A stretch of 64,000 nt of DNA from Rudaeicoccus suwonensis (GTDB lineage Bacteria > Actinomycetota > Actinomycetes > Actinomycetales > Dermatophilaceae). Of the stretch, positions 54,154 to 62,802 are shown in pieces. The first letter of the stretch is position 1. Each line of letters begins with the position of its first letter. The stretch covers positions 1 to 64,000 of the forward strand of contig NZ_VIVQ01000004.1 of NCBI RefSeq assembly GCF_007829035.1, in the 5' to 3' direction. The translations under genes were made by a program, and so were the position numbers. Under the pieces are notes generated by a model. That model worked only from the letters and a program-made list of their open reading frames with translations. It ran no database searches and was not told the DNA's origin.

Positions 54154-55869
54154 ATGGCCGCGCGGAAGATGCACCCCCAGTCGCGAATCGACGAGTACCG
54201 CCGCAAGGGCTGGTGGACGGGCGAGACCGTCCAGCAACTGTTCATCGACCGCGTCGCCGAACGCGGCGACGCGGTCGCCACCGTCGATCCGCTCAACAAG
54301 GCCGATCTGGTCGACCTGCCCGCTCGCCGGCTCAGTTGGTACGACGTGGCGCGCGAGGTCGAAGCCCTCGCGGCGGTGCTGCGTGCGCACGACATCGGCG
54401 AGGGCGATGTGATCGTGCTGCAACTGCCCAACATCGTCGAACTCGTCGTCGCCTATCTCGCGGCCTGGCGGGTGCGCGCCATTGTCTCCCCACTACCGGT
54501 GCAATATCGCCGGCACGAGATCGTCGAACTCGGTTCGCTCAGCAAGCCGAAGGCCTTCCTCACCGCCGACCGCATCGGGACCCGCTCGGTAGCCGCTGAC
54601 GTCGTCACGGCACGCGACGACCTGCCGTCGCTGCAGACGGTGCTCTACTACGGGCCGACCACCGTCGCAGGCGCTCACCGGATCGAGACCGGTCTGGGCC
54701 GTGTCGGCGACGACGACCTGGCCGCCGTCGAGGCGTATGCCGCGGCACATCCGGTCGACCCCAACGACTGCATCACGATCTGCTGGACCTCGGGCACCGA
54801 GAGCCGGCCCAAGGGCGTTCCGCGAGCCCACTACGAGTGGCTGATCATGAGCTGGGACACGGTGTACTCACCGGACCTGACCAGCGAATCACGCCTGCTC
54901 AACCCGTTCCCTATGGTCAACATGGCCGGGATCAACGGGATGTTCCTGCCGTGGCTACGGGTCGGTTGTGTGCTGGTGCAACACCACCCGTTCGACCTGG
55001 GTGTCTTCCTGCAGCAGGTCGAGCAGGAACGGATCACCTACACGGTGGCACCGCCGGCCCTGCTCGCCACGTTGCTGCAGCGACAGGAGATCCTGCAGGG
55101 GACCGACATCTCCACGCTGCGCCAGATCGGGTCGGGTTCGGCGCCACTGCAGGAGTGGATGGTGCGTGGCTGGCACGAGCGCTACGGCATCGCCGTCATC
55201 AACTTCTTCGGTTCCAACGAGGGCATCTCGCTGATGACCGACGTGAAGCTGATGACCGACCCGGGTCAGCGTGCGCGATTCTTCCCTAGGTATGGCGGTG
55301 ACCGCGTCTGGTCGTTCCCGGCGGCGGCGTCCACCACGGTCAAACTGGTCGATGTCGCGACCGGCGTGGAGATCGACGAGCCCGGCATACCTGGTGAACT
55401 GCGGTTGAAAGGCCCGAGCCTGTTCGCGGGCTACCTGGACGGCGCGCACGTGTCCGACCCGTTCGACGAGGACGGATTCCTCAAGACCGGTGACATGTTC
55501 GCCATCGACGGTCCGCAGAACCAGTTCCTGCGGTATGTCGATCGCTCCAAGGACATGATCATCCGGGGTGGGATGAACATCGCACCGGCGGAACTCGAGA
55601 CGTTGATCGGCGCCCACCCCTTGGTGACGGAGGTGGCCGTCGTGGGATACCCCGACGATCTGCTGGGCGAGCGCGCGTGCGCCGTGGTCGCCCTGACGCC
55701 GGGGGCCGAGCTGACGCTGCCGGAACTCGTCGAACACCTGCGCAGCTATGACATCGCCAGCTACAAGCTGCCGGAGCGACTCATCGTGCTGGACAACCTG
55801 CCCCGCAATCCGGTGGGCAAGGTCCTCAAGCGTCAGCTGCGCGACGACGTGCAGCGGCAGACCGCATGA
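54154..55869 (+). CDS. AMP-forming acyl-CoA synthetase, paralogue of the 45.2-kb ligase
   Basis: The 571-residue enzyme has WTSGTESRPKGVPRA, FFGSNEGIS, FLKTGDMFAI, DRSKDMIIRGGMNIA and the catalytic Lys in NPVGKVLKRQL. Its first 100 residues (RIDEYRRKGWWTGETVQQLF) and the FPMVN region match the ligase at 45.2 kb closely, so the cluster holds two copies of one ligase type, again AliA-like. Its stop overlaps the next ligase start (ATGA). Confidence 0.93.
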   Translation: MAARKMHPQSRIDEYRRKGWWTGETVQQLFIDRVAERGDAVATVDPLNKADLVDLPARRLSWYDVAREVEALAAVLRAHDIGEGDVIVLQLPNIVELVVAYLAAWRVRAIVSPLPVQYRRHEIVELGSLSKPKAFLTADRIGTRSVAADVVTARDDLPSLQTVLYYGPTTVAGAHRIETGLGRVGDDDLAAVEAYAAAHPVDPNDCITICWTSGTESRPKGVPRAHYEWLIMSWDTVYSPDLTSESRLLNPFPMVNMAGINGMFLPWLRVGCVLVQHHPFDLGVFLQQVEQERITYTVAPPALLATLLQRQEILQGTDISTLRQIGSGSAPLQEWMVRGWHERYGIAVINFFGSNEGISLMTDVKLMTDPGQRARFFPRYGGDRVWSFPAAASTTVKLVDVATGVEIDEPGIPGELRLKGPSLFAGYLDGAHVSDPFDEDGFLKTGDMFAIDGPQNQFLRYVDRSKDMIIRGGMNIAPAELETLIGAHPLVTEVAVVGYPDDLLGERACAVVALTPGAELTLPELVEHLRSYDIASYKLPERLIVLDNLPRNPVGKVLKRQLRDDVQRQTA

Positions 55870-57437
55870 TCGTCGACGACACCGTCGGCGCGATGCTGGC
55901 CGCATCACTACGACGCGGCGGCGACCGGCCCGCGCTGCGAATGGCCGACGCCATACGTACGCACCGCGAACTCCTCGACCACGCCAACAGATTCGCCAAT
56001 GCGCTGCGCGGATCGGGCCTGCGGCCGGGCGACCCGGTGGCGCTGATGCTCACCGACCGGTTCGAATCCGTGGAGGCCTACCTCGGTTGCCTCATCGGAG
56101 GATTCGCCGCCGTGCACGTCAACGACCGGTGGGCCGCCCGTGAGGTGCAGGCAGTGCTCGCCGATGCCGGTGCCCGTGGCTTCGTCTACACCGACGGCGT
56201 CGGCGAATCGGTCTCCGCGATCGACGCACTCGGTGACATCCCGGCCGTGATCGCGATCGGCGAACCCGTCGCGGCCGGACACCACCTTTGGTCGAATTTT
56301 CTGGAGGCTGCCCGGCCGGTGGCACCCGACGCCGCCGGCGGGACCGATCCGAACGACCTCACGATCATCGGCTACACCAGCGGAACGACCGGCCGCCCCA
56401 AGGGCGTCGTGCATACGCAGCGCTCACTGTCGCGGACGATCCGGCACATGCCGGTGCACTTCGAGTTCCGACCGCGCAATCGCACGGCGTTCACCGGGAC
56501 GTTGTCGTTCGTCTCGGGCATCTGGGGCGTGCTGCTGCCGACGCTCTATCTCGGCGGAGAGGTGTCGTTCATGGCCGGACTGGACGCCGACGAGTGGATC
56601 TCACGGATGATTCAGCAGTCGTCGATGTCGACCTACGTGCCCACTCCGCTGGCGGGCGACTTCAACGAGCAGATCCACCGACGGCCGGAGGTGCTGCGGA
56701 CGCTGCGCTCGGTGCTGCATTCCGGTTCGCAGATTCCGCCGCTCACCCTGCGCCGCACCGTCGAACTCATCGGCGCCCGCATGGTCGAGTGCTACGGAAT
56801 GACCGAGACCGGCGCACCCGTCACCACCACCGAGCCGGACGACTGGTCCGCGGACTGCCGCGCCGACGACATCTACGCCAGTGCCGGTCGGCCGATGCAT
56901 CTGGCGGACGTGCGCATCATCGACCGCGACGGTGCGCAACTGCCGACAGGTGAGACCGGCGAGATCAGCGTCAGCTCGGAGACGCAGTTTCTCGGCTATC
57001 TCAACGACCCTGCCCTCACTGCGCAGACGCTCGTCGACGGACGCATCCGCACCGGCGACGTGGGCCGACTGGACGACGCCGGTTATCTGTATGTCACCGA
57101 CCGGGCGAAGGACATGATCCTGTCCGGTGGCATGAACGTCTTCCCGGCCGAGGTGGAGTCCGCGATGGTGGATGTTCCGGGATTGCAGGAGATAGCGGTC
57201 TTCGGCATACCGCACGAGCGCTGGGGCGAGACCGTGGTCGCCGTGGCGGTGCGCACCGACGCCGACCTCGACGAGGCCGCGGTGATCGAGGCGGCGCGCG
57301 CCCGGCTCGCGTCATACAAGAAGCCCACGAGCGTGCGCTTCGTCGACGCGCTGCCGCGCACCGCGAGCCTGAAGATCGACAAGCCGGCGCTGCGCCGAGC
57401 CTGGGTGGACCTGCCGCCCGAGCCGGACAAGCACTGA
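55866..57437 (+). CDS. AMP-forming acyl-CoA synthetase, second type
   Basis: The 523-residue protein has GYTSGTTGRPKGVVHTQ, YGMTETGAPV, RIRTGDVGRLDDAG, DRAKDMILSGGMNVFPAEVE and a C-terminal catalytic Lys in ASLKIDKPALR rather than the usual PxxxxGK. It is only distantly related to the other two ligases and resembles fatty acyl/long-chain CoA ligases. It ends the importer-ligase operon and faces the crotonase gene tail to tail. Confidence 0.92.
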   Translation: MIVDDTVGAMLAASLRRGGDRPALRMADAIRTHRELLDHANRFANALRGSGLRPGDPVALMLTDRFESVEAYLGCLIGGFAAVHVNDRWAAREVQAVLADAGARGFVYTDGVGESVSAIDALGDIPAVIAIGEPVAAGHHLWSNFLEAARPVAPDAAGGTDPNDLTIIGYTSGTTGRPKGVVHTQRSLSRTIRHMPVHFEFRPRNRTAFTGTLSFVSGIWGVLLPTLYLGGEVSFMAGLDADEWISRMIQQSSMSTYVPTPLAGDFNEQIHRRPEVLRTLRSVLHSGSQIPPLTLRRTVELIGARMVECYGMTETGAPVTTTEPDDWSADCRADDIYASAGRPMHLADVRIIDRDGAQLPTGETGEISVSSETQFLGYLNDPALTAQTLVDGRIRTGDVGRLDDAGYLYVTDRAKDMILSGGMNVFPAEVESAMVDVPGLQEIAVFGIPHERWGETVVAVAVRTDADLDEAAVIEAARARLASYKKPTSVRFVDALPRTASLKIDKPALRRAWVDLPPEPDKH

Positions 57438-57464
57438 CCGGGCGGCACACGTCGGCCGGTGGGT

Positions 57465-58280
57465 TCAGTCCGGCTGACGCGCCAGCCCGCCCTCCCCCAA
57501 CGGCGCGAAGGACGGCGGGCGGCGTTCCACGAAGCTCATGACCCCCTCATGGAAGTCCACCGACGCCAGCGCGGCGTGCTCGCGTCTCTCGGCATCGGCG
57601 ACCACCTCCAGGAAGCTGCTCTCGCTGCCCTGGCGCAACTGCTGCTTGATGTGCTGCACCGACGCCGGCGAGCAGTTGAGCGCGAGGTCGCGGGCGTAGG
57701 TGAGCACCTCCGCCATGAACTCCGGTGCCGCGATGAGCCGGTGGACCAGTCCGATCCGCTCGGCCTCGGTGGTCGTGAAGGTGCGGCCCGACACCAGCAA
57801 CTCGGTCGCGCGGCTCGCCCCGATCAGGCGCGGCAGCAGGTATGACGCAGCGTGCAGCGCGGGCAGTCCGCGACGTGCGAAGGCCGTGCTCAGCCGCGCA
57901 TCCGGGACGGCCAGCCGGACGTCGCACATCATCGTCTGCACGAGGCCGAAACCCGCTGCGGCGCCGTTGATCGCGGCGATCATCGGCTTGGGGACCGTCA
58001 TGGGATACCAGTCGGGTTGCTCGATGTCGGCCATCTCGGGGTTGAACTCCCCCGTCTGCGTGTAGACCTGCAACTCCTCGGTGTCGGCGCCGGGACAGAA
58101 CGTGCTGCCGGCCCCGGTGATGACGATGCATCGCACAGAGGCATCCTCGACGCACTGCTGCAACCGGTCGTAGTACCTGCGCTGCAGGGGCACCGTCCAG
58201 GCGTTGCGACGGTGCGGCCGGTTCAGCGTGAGTATGGCGACGCCGTCGACGTCGTCGCGCAGGACCAGTTCATCGGACAC
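57465..58280 (-). CDS. Enoyl-CoA hydratase/isomerase family protein lacking one catalytic Glu
   Basis: The 271-residue crotonase starts at GTG 58280. The oxyanion-hole blocks are FCPGADTEEL and AAINGAAAGFGLVQTM. Where hydratases have GLxPE (Glu164 equivalent) this protein reads RRGLPALHAASYLL, so that acid is absent. It may be a hydrolase, isomerase or ring-opening member rather than a hydratase. Last gene of a three-gene minus-strand unit. Confidence 0.87.
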   Translation of the reverse strand: MSDELVLRDDVDGVAILTLNRPHRRNAWTVPLQRRYYDRLQQCVEDASVRCIVITGAGSTFCPGADTEELQVYTQTGEFNPEMADIEQPDWYPMTVPKPMIAAINGAAAGFGLVQTMMCDVRLAVPDARLSTAFARRGLPALHAASYLLPRLIGASRATELLVSGRTFTTTEAERIGLVHRLIAAPEFMAEVLTYARDLALNCSPASVQHIKQQLRQGSESSFLEVVADAERREHAALASVDFHEGVMSFVERRPPSFAPLGEGGLARQPD

Positions 58281-58333
58281 GGCTGCGACCTCTCATCCAT
58301 CGGCGCGCGATGCGCCGGAGTCGGGTGGGCACC

Positions 58334-58726
58334 TCACGGCCGGAAACGGGCTGCCTGGGCTGAGTCGATGTACTCGTCCAGCCGGGTGATCCGCCCGTCC
58401 TCGCCGACGAGCGCCACGACGCAGGCGTTCATGGCCAGCTCCTCGCCGCTCGCGCGGTGCGTGCCACGCAGGACGTGCTGTTGCACCACGCCCCCCTCGA
58501 ACACGTGGATGCGACGGTCGGTGTAGCGCCGGTCGGCCACCCACTCGGCCATCCGGGTCAACAACCGGGCGTTCTGCTCGACCGTCTGCACCCGGTCGTC
58601 GTGGTTGTGCCAGATCTGGGCATCCGGAGCGTAAACCTCGAAAATGTCTGTCGCATCACCGGATTCGGCTGCGGCGATGATGCGGTCGAGGAGCTGGATG
58701 TACTCGTGTCGGTGCTCGTCGGTCAT
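58334..58726 (-). CDS. SnoaL/NTF2-like protein
   Basis: The 130-residue protein has an NTF2-fold pattern: LLDRIIAAAESGDATDIFEVYAPDAQIWHN (helices) then strands DRRIHVFEGGVVQQHVLRGT and MNACVVALVGEDGRITRLDEYID. It is unlike the 43.6-kb paralogue except in fold. It lies between a nitronate monooxygenase-like gene and a crotonase gene, 13 nt after the former, so it is part of their operon. Confidence 0.82.
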   Translation of the reverse strand: MTDEHRHEYIQLLDRIIAAAESGDATDIFEVYAPDAQIWHNHDDRVQTVEQNARLLTRMAEWVADRRYTDRRIHVFEGGVVQQHVLRGTHRASGEELAMNACVVALVGEDGRITRLDEYIDSAQAARFRP

Positions 58727-58739
58727 GCGATGCCCTTCT

Positions 58740-59708
58740 TCATGTCGCCGGTGCGCCGCGGGTCTGCAGCGTCATACGTCTGGTCATGGCCTCGCGGTAT
58801 TCGCGCTCGAGACGGTCGACGACAGCAGCGGCGGGCTCGATCCCGTGGATCGTCTGCAGGCCCTGCCCCGCTGCCCAGATGTCCTTCCACCGCTTATGGC
58901 CGGCGTCGCTGCCGCTGTTGTAACTGCGGATCGCGGGGGCGCCCATGTCGCCCGGGTCGTAACCGTTGGCGGCGAGGCTCGGCCGCAGCCATGATGCGTC
59001 CGTGCCGGTGACGGCCGAACTGACGATCAGGTCGTCGAGTCCGTGGTCGACGACCATCTGCTTGTACTCCTGCACCGCCAGGCTCTCGGTCGTTGCAAGA
59101 AATCTCGTGCCGACGTACACCAGGTCGGCTCCTGCGGTGACCGCGCCGGCCACGCCGTAGCCGTCGCTGATCCCGCCACCGACAGCGATGATGCCGTCGA
59201 AGAACTCGCGGACCGCGCTGATGAAAGCGAACGGCGACAGGTGACCGGTGTGCCCGCCGGCGCCCGCGCAGATGCACGCGAGTCCGTCAACCCCGGCAGC
59301 GACCGCCTTCTGCGCCAGGCCCACGCTGACGACGTCGGCGATCACCAGTCCGCCGTAGCCCTTGACGACCTCCATCACCGGCTTCGGGGAGCCCAGCGCA
59401 GTGATGACCACCGGTGGCCGGTGCTCGGCGACGACCTTGAGGTCGGCGGCGAGGCGATCGTTGGTGCGATGCGTCACCAGGTTGACCGCCCACGGCAGCG
59501 TCGCGCCGTTGCTCGTGCGTAAGCCCGTGCGAATAGTGGACATCCACTCGTCGAGGTCGTCGACGGTCCGGGCGTTCGGCGCCGGGAAGGCGCCCAGTGC
59601 GCCCGCCCGACCGGCCGCAATGACCAGGTCGGGGCCGGTGATCAGGAACATCGGTGCGGCAACCACCGGCACACGCAACTGGCCCAGCACTTCTCTCACC
59701 CGACACAT
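58740..59708 (-). CDS. Nitronate monooxygenase-family flavoprotein
   Basis: The product is 322 residues from ATG 59708; a GTG at 59699 fits the AAGGGG ribosome site better. The FMN-barrel blocks are VPVVAAPMFLIT, GALGAFP, AGGHTGHLSPFAFI (FMN phosphate site) and IIAVGGGISDGYGVAGA. Members oxidise nitronates, and others act as enoyl/2-oxo acid reductases. In CoA pathways of actinobacteria the gene is common with crotonases. A regulatory element lies 32 bp upstream. Confidence 0.88.
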   Translation of the reverse strand: MCRVREVLGQLRVPVVAAPMFLITGPDLVIAAGRAGALGAFPAPNARTVDDLDEWMSTIRTGLRTSNGATLPWAVNLVTHRTNDRLAADLKVVAEHRPPVVITALGSPKPVMEVVKGYGGLVIADVVSVGLAQKAVAAGVDGLACICAGAGGHTGHLSPFAFISAVREFFDGIIAVGGGISDGYGVAGAVTAGADLVYVGTRFLATTESLAVQEYKQMVVDHGLDDLIVSSAVTGTDASWLRPSLAANGYDPGDMGAPAIRSYNSGSDAGHKRWKDIWAAGQGLQTIHGIEPAAAVVDRLEREYREAMTRRMTLQTRGAPAT

Positions 59709-59739
59709 CCCCTTCGCGAACCGGATCCGAATGCCTAAC

Positions 59740-59756
59740 ACTACAACTAGCAGAGT
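59740..59756 (-). promoter_or_regulatory. Cluster regulatory element, copy 5
   Basis: ACTACAACTAGCAGAGT on the plus strand (ACTCTGCTAGTTGTAGT towards the flavoprotein gene) 32 bp from its start. A partial copy, GCTACAACTGAAGTATG, at 59822-59838 overlaps the start of the opposite crotonase gene. Confidence 0.72.
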
Positions 59757-59835
59757 AACCATGACTTGCGGAAGACCCTGATGTCATTCGGCGTCGACCC
59801 TTGCCGACAGCATGAGTGACTGCTACAACTGAAGT

Positions 59836-60786
59836 ATGACGTCGTCGATCTCGGCCCCGGCTCCGGCCTACCGACACCTGGAGTATCTGGTGGACGACGG
59901 CATCGTCACGATCGCGCTCAACCGCCCGGAGCAGATGAACACCGTCGGCCCTGACATGCGCGACGAACTCGTCGCCGCGTTCGTCGCCGCCGATGAGGAT
60001 CCCGAGGTGCGGGCGATCGTGGTGACCGGCCGCGGGCGCGCATTCTGCGCGGGGGCGGACGTGTCCGGCGGTGCCAGGACCTTCCACGCGGAGTCCGCCG
60101 GGTGGGGACCGGTCGAGGAGTTCCGCGACGGCGGCGGCCGGATCACCATGCAGATCTTCCGCAGCACCAAACCGGTGATCGGAGCAGTCAACGGCGTCGC
60201 GGCCGGACTCGGCGCGACGATGTTGTTGCCGATGGACATCCTGCTCGCCGCCGAAACTGCCCGAATCGGCTTCGTTTTCGCGCGTCGTGGGCTGGTACCG
60301 GAAGCATGCTCCACGTGGTTCCTGCCGCGCCGGGTCGGCATTTCACGCGCCGCGGAGTGGCTTTACACCGGCCGGATGATCCCGGCCGCGGATGCTGCAG
60401 CCGCCGGACTCATCGGCCGGGTGCTGCCCGCGGACGAATTGCTGCCGGCCGCCTACGCTCTGGCCCGGGAGATCGCCGACAACAGCGCACCCGTGGCCGT
60501 CGGCGTGATCCGTCAGATGATCTGGCGGGTCAGCGGAGCCGAGCATCCGATGGCCGCACACCGGGTCGACTCGGCGATGAACCACGCCCTGGGTCAGGGC
60601 CCTGACGTCGCCGAAGGCATCCAGGCATTCCTGGACAAACGGCCTCCCGAATTCACCGGACGTTTGCCGAGCGACGCGCCCGCCGGCTTCCCGTGGTGGG
60701 ACGAGCCGGAGTTCGTCCCGGTGCTGCCACGCCAGGAGCAGCATCCGACGACAGGCTCCGACATATCCGAGGTGACTCAGCCGTGA
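59836..60786 (+). CDS. Enoyl-CoA hydratase
   Basis: The 316-residue crotonase has GRAFCAGADVSGG and GAVNGVAAGLGATMLLP (oxyanion hole), and the catalytic Glu in ARRGLVPEACSTWFLPR, so it has a full active site unlike its neighbour at 57.5 kb. The C-terminal 35 residues after DKRPPEFTG extend the domain. Likely hydrates the enoyl-CoA in the beta-oxidation-like steps. It overlaps the VOC gene by GTGA. Confidence 0.9.
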   Translation: MTSSISAPAPAYRHLEYLVDDGIVTIALNRPEQMNTVGPDMRDELVAAFVAADEDPEVRAIVVTGRGRAFCAGADVSGGARTFHAESAGWGPVEEFRDGGGRITMQIFRSTKPVIGAVNGVAAGLGATMLLPMDILLAAETARIGFVFARRGLVPEACSTWFLPRRVGISRAAEWLYTGRMIPAADAAAAGLIGRVLPADELLPAAYALAREIADNSAPVAVGVIRQMIWRVSGAEHPMAAHRVDSAMNHALGQGPDVAEGIQAFLDKRPPEFTGRLPSDAPAGFPWWDEPEFVPVLPRQEQHPTTGSDISEVTQP

Positions 60787-61529
60787 CCGCGCTCCCGGCA
60801 CTGCGGCAGTTGGTCTTCCTCGCCGCCGACCTCGACACGACACTGGCGACCGCCAGGGCCGAGTTCGGCTTGCGCGAGGGCATCAGCGACGCAGCGGGTA
60901 TGGCGCAACTGGGCTTCGTGCACCAGGTGCTGACCATCGGGCGCACCCACCTGGAGTTCACCGCGCCGCTCTCCCCCGACACCGGTCCGGGGCGGCTCGT
61001 CGCACACCGCGGCGACATCGGCTACATGGTCGTGATCCAGGTCGCCGACATCGACGCGACGATCCGTCGGGCCGCCGCCCTCGACCTGACCCCCGTGCTC
61101 GAAACGCCCTACGAGGACAACACGATCACCCAGTGGCATCCGCGCGACTTCGGCACGCTGCTGGAACTGGACCAGATCCGGCCGGCGGACTCGTGGCACA
61201 TGGCCCCGCGCATCTTCGAGATCGGCAGCACCGACGTCGTCGGCGACGTCACCGGTATCGACATCGCGGTGGCGGATCCGCCAACTGTCGCGCAGACCTG
61301 GGCGACGGTCCTCGACATACAGCTGCGGAACCAGGACACGACACTGGACCTCGACGGGCGCACGATCCGCTTCGTTCGCGCGTGCCGGAGTGCCGAAACT
61401 GGCCTGGTTGCAGTCGAATTGCCGCTCACCGACCCGTCGGCACCGGCTCGGTCGGTCACCGTGTCCGGAGTGGACTTCCGACTCGTTCCGGCAGCCGCCC
61501 CCACCGACAACTCACTTCGTTTACTGTAG
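60783..61529 (+). CDS. VOC-superfamily protein
   Basis: The 248-residue protein has two VOC-like beta-alpha-beta modules: QLVFLAADLDTTLATARAEFGL, then HRGDIGYMVVIQVADI and a second half from IDIAVADPPTVAQTWATVL. A candidate metal ligand set is not clear. VOC proteins act as dioxygenases, epimerases or lyases. Here it could be a CoA-thioester epimerase, because it follows a crotonase; this is inference. Confidence 0.8.
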   Translation: MTALPALRQLVFLAADLDTTLATARAEFGLREGISDAAGMAQLGFVHQVLTIGRTHLEFTAPLSPDTGPGRLVAHRGDIGYMVVIQVADIDATIRRAAALDLTPVLETPYEDNTITQWHPRDFGTLLELDQIRPADSWHMAPRIFEIGSTDVVGDVTGIDIAVADPPTVAQTWATVLDIQLRNQDTTLDLDGRTIRFVRACRSAETGLVAVELPLTDPSAPARSVTVSGVDFRLVPAAAPTDNSLRLL

Positions 61530-61530
61530 G
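61514..61530 (+). promoter_or_regulatory. Cluster regulatory element, copy 6 (weaker)
   Basis: ACTTCGTTTACTGTAGG matches 13 of 17 positions of copy 1 in the gene-oriented direction. It spans the VOC stop codon, 28 bp before the thiolase start. Confidence 0.45.
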
Positions 61531-61557
61531 AACATCGACACGAGAAATGAGGCACTG

Positions 61558-62799
61558 ATGGCTGCTCACGGGACTCGGACCTGGGTGCTCGGCGGGTATC
61601 AGAGCGACTTCGCACGCAACCTCGCACGCGAAGGCACCGGCATCACCGAACTGTTCGCCGAAACCGTCCGCGGCACCCTGGACGCCTCCCCCGTGCCGGT
61701 CGGCGACATCGACGTCATACATGTCGGCAACGCCTTCGGGCAGTTGTTCACGGGGCAGGGCCAACTCGGCGGCATGCCCGCGACCGTCGAGCCCGATTTG
61801 TGGGGCCTCCCGGCGATGCGCCATGAGGCCGCCTGCGCATCCGGGTCGATGGCGATCCTGGCGGCGATGGCCGAGATCGAGGCCGGCAGGTATGACGTGG
61901 CGCTCGTCATCGGCGCCGAGATCGAGCGCAACGTGCCCGGCGATCTGTCCGCGACCTACCTCGGCGCCGCGGCACACATCGGTCATGAGGGCCAGCAGGC
62001 AAGGTTCATGTGGCCCCACATGTTCGACCGTCTCGCCGAGGAATACGACCGTCGGTACGGGCTCGACGACCGGCATGTGCATGCGATCGCAGAGCTCAAC
62101 ACCCGCAACGGCCGCGCGAATCCCCTTGCGCAGACACGGTCCTGGACCTTCACCGATGCCAGCTTCACCGACGACGACGCAGCCAACCCCAGCATCGAGG
62201 GTCGCGTTCGACGCACCGACTGCGGCCAGGTCACCGACGGTGCCGCCGGCGTCATGCTGGTCAGCGATCGCTACCTCGCGGCGCACGCCGACATCGCTGC
62301 GCGGCCGCGTGCCCAGATCCTCGGCTGGGGTCACCGGACCGTCGGACTGTCCCTGACGCAAAAGTTGCAGCGGTCCGGCGACGACCTCTACGTGCTGCCG
62401 CATGTGCGACGCACCATCCGCGACGCGTTCGACCGGGCGAAGATCAGCGACGTCTTCGATCTCGACGCGATCGAGACCCACGACTGCTTCTCGATGACCG
62501 AGTACGCCGCGATCGACCACTTCGGCATCACCGGTCCCGGCGAGAGCTGGAAGGCGATCGAGAACGGTGACCTCGAGATCGGCGGCCAGATCCCGGTCAA
62601 CCCCAGCGGCGGGCTCATCGGTGGCGGACACCCGGTCGGCGCGACAGGTGTGCGGATGCTGCTGGATTCCTACAAGCAGGTGACCGGCCAGGCCGGGGAC
62701 TACCAGGTCGACGGAGCGCGCCGCGTCGCGACCTTGAACATCGGCGGCAGCTCGACCACCACGGCCAGCTTCGTCGTCGGAGCGGAAACGGAGAACTGA
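61558..62799 (+). CDS. SCP2-type thiolase
   Basis: The 413-residue enzyme has the nucleophilic Cys in HEAACASGSMAIL, the HDCF block in ETHDCFSMTEYAAIDHFG and the GGGHPVGATGVRM histidine. The usual C-terminal CxGGG is replaced by TLNIGGSST, as in SCP-x/SCP2 thiolases. Such thiolases cleave 3-oxoacyl-CoA of branched or cyclic substrates, or act in retro-aldol steps with a DUF35 partner. It would finish a side-chain beta-oxidation cycle. The start has GAGAAATGAGG upstream. Confidence 0.93.
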   Translation: MAAHGTRTWVLGGYQSDFARNLAREGTGITELFAETVRGTLDASPVPVGDIDVIHVGNAFGQLFTGQGQLGGMPATVEPDLWGLPAMRHEAACASGSMAILAAMAEIEAGRYDVALVIGAEIERNVPGDLSATYLGAAAHIGHEGQQARFMWPHMFDRLAEEYDRRYGLDDRHVHAIAELNTRNGRANPLAQTRSWTFTDASFTDDDAANPSIEGRVRRTDCGQVTDGAAGVMLVSDRYLAAHADIAARPRAQILGWGHRTVGLSLTQKLQRSGDDLYVLPHVRRTIRDAFDRAKISDVFDLDAIETHDCFSMTEYAAIDHFGITGPGESWKAIENGDLEIGGQIPVNPSGGLIGGGHPVGATGVRMLLDSYKQVTGQAGDYQVDGARRVATLNIGGSSTTTASFVVGAETEN

Positions 62800-62802
62800 G
62801 AC

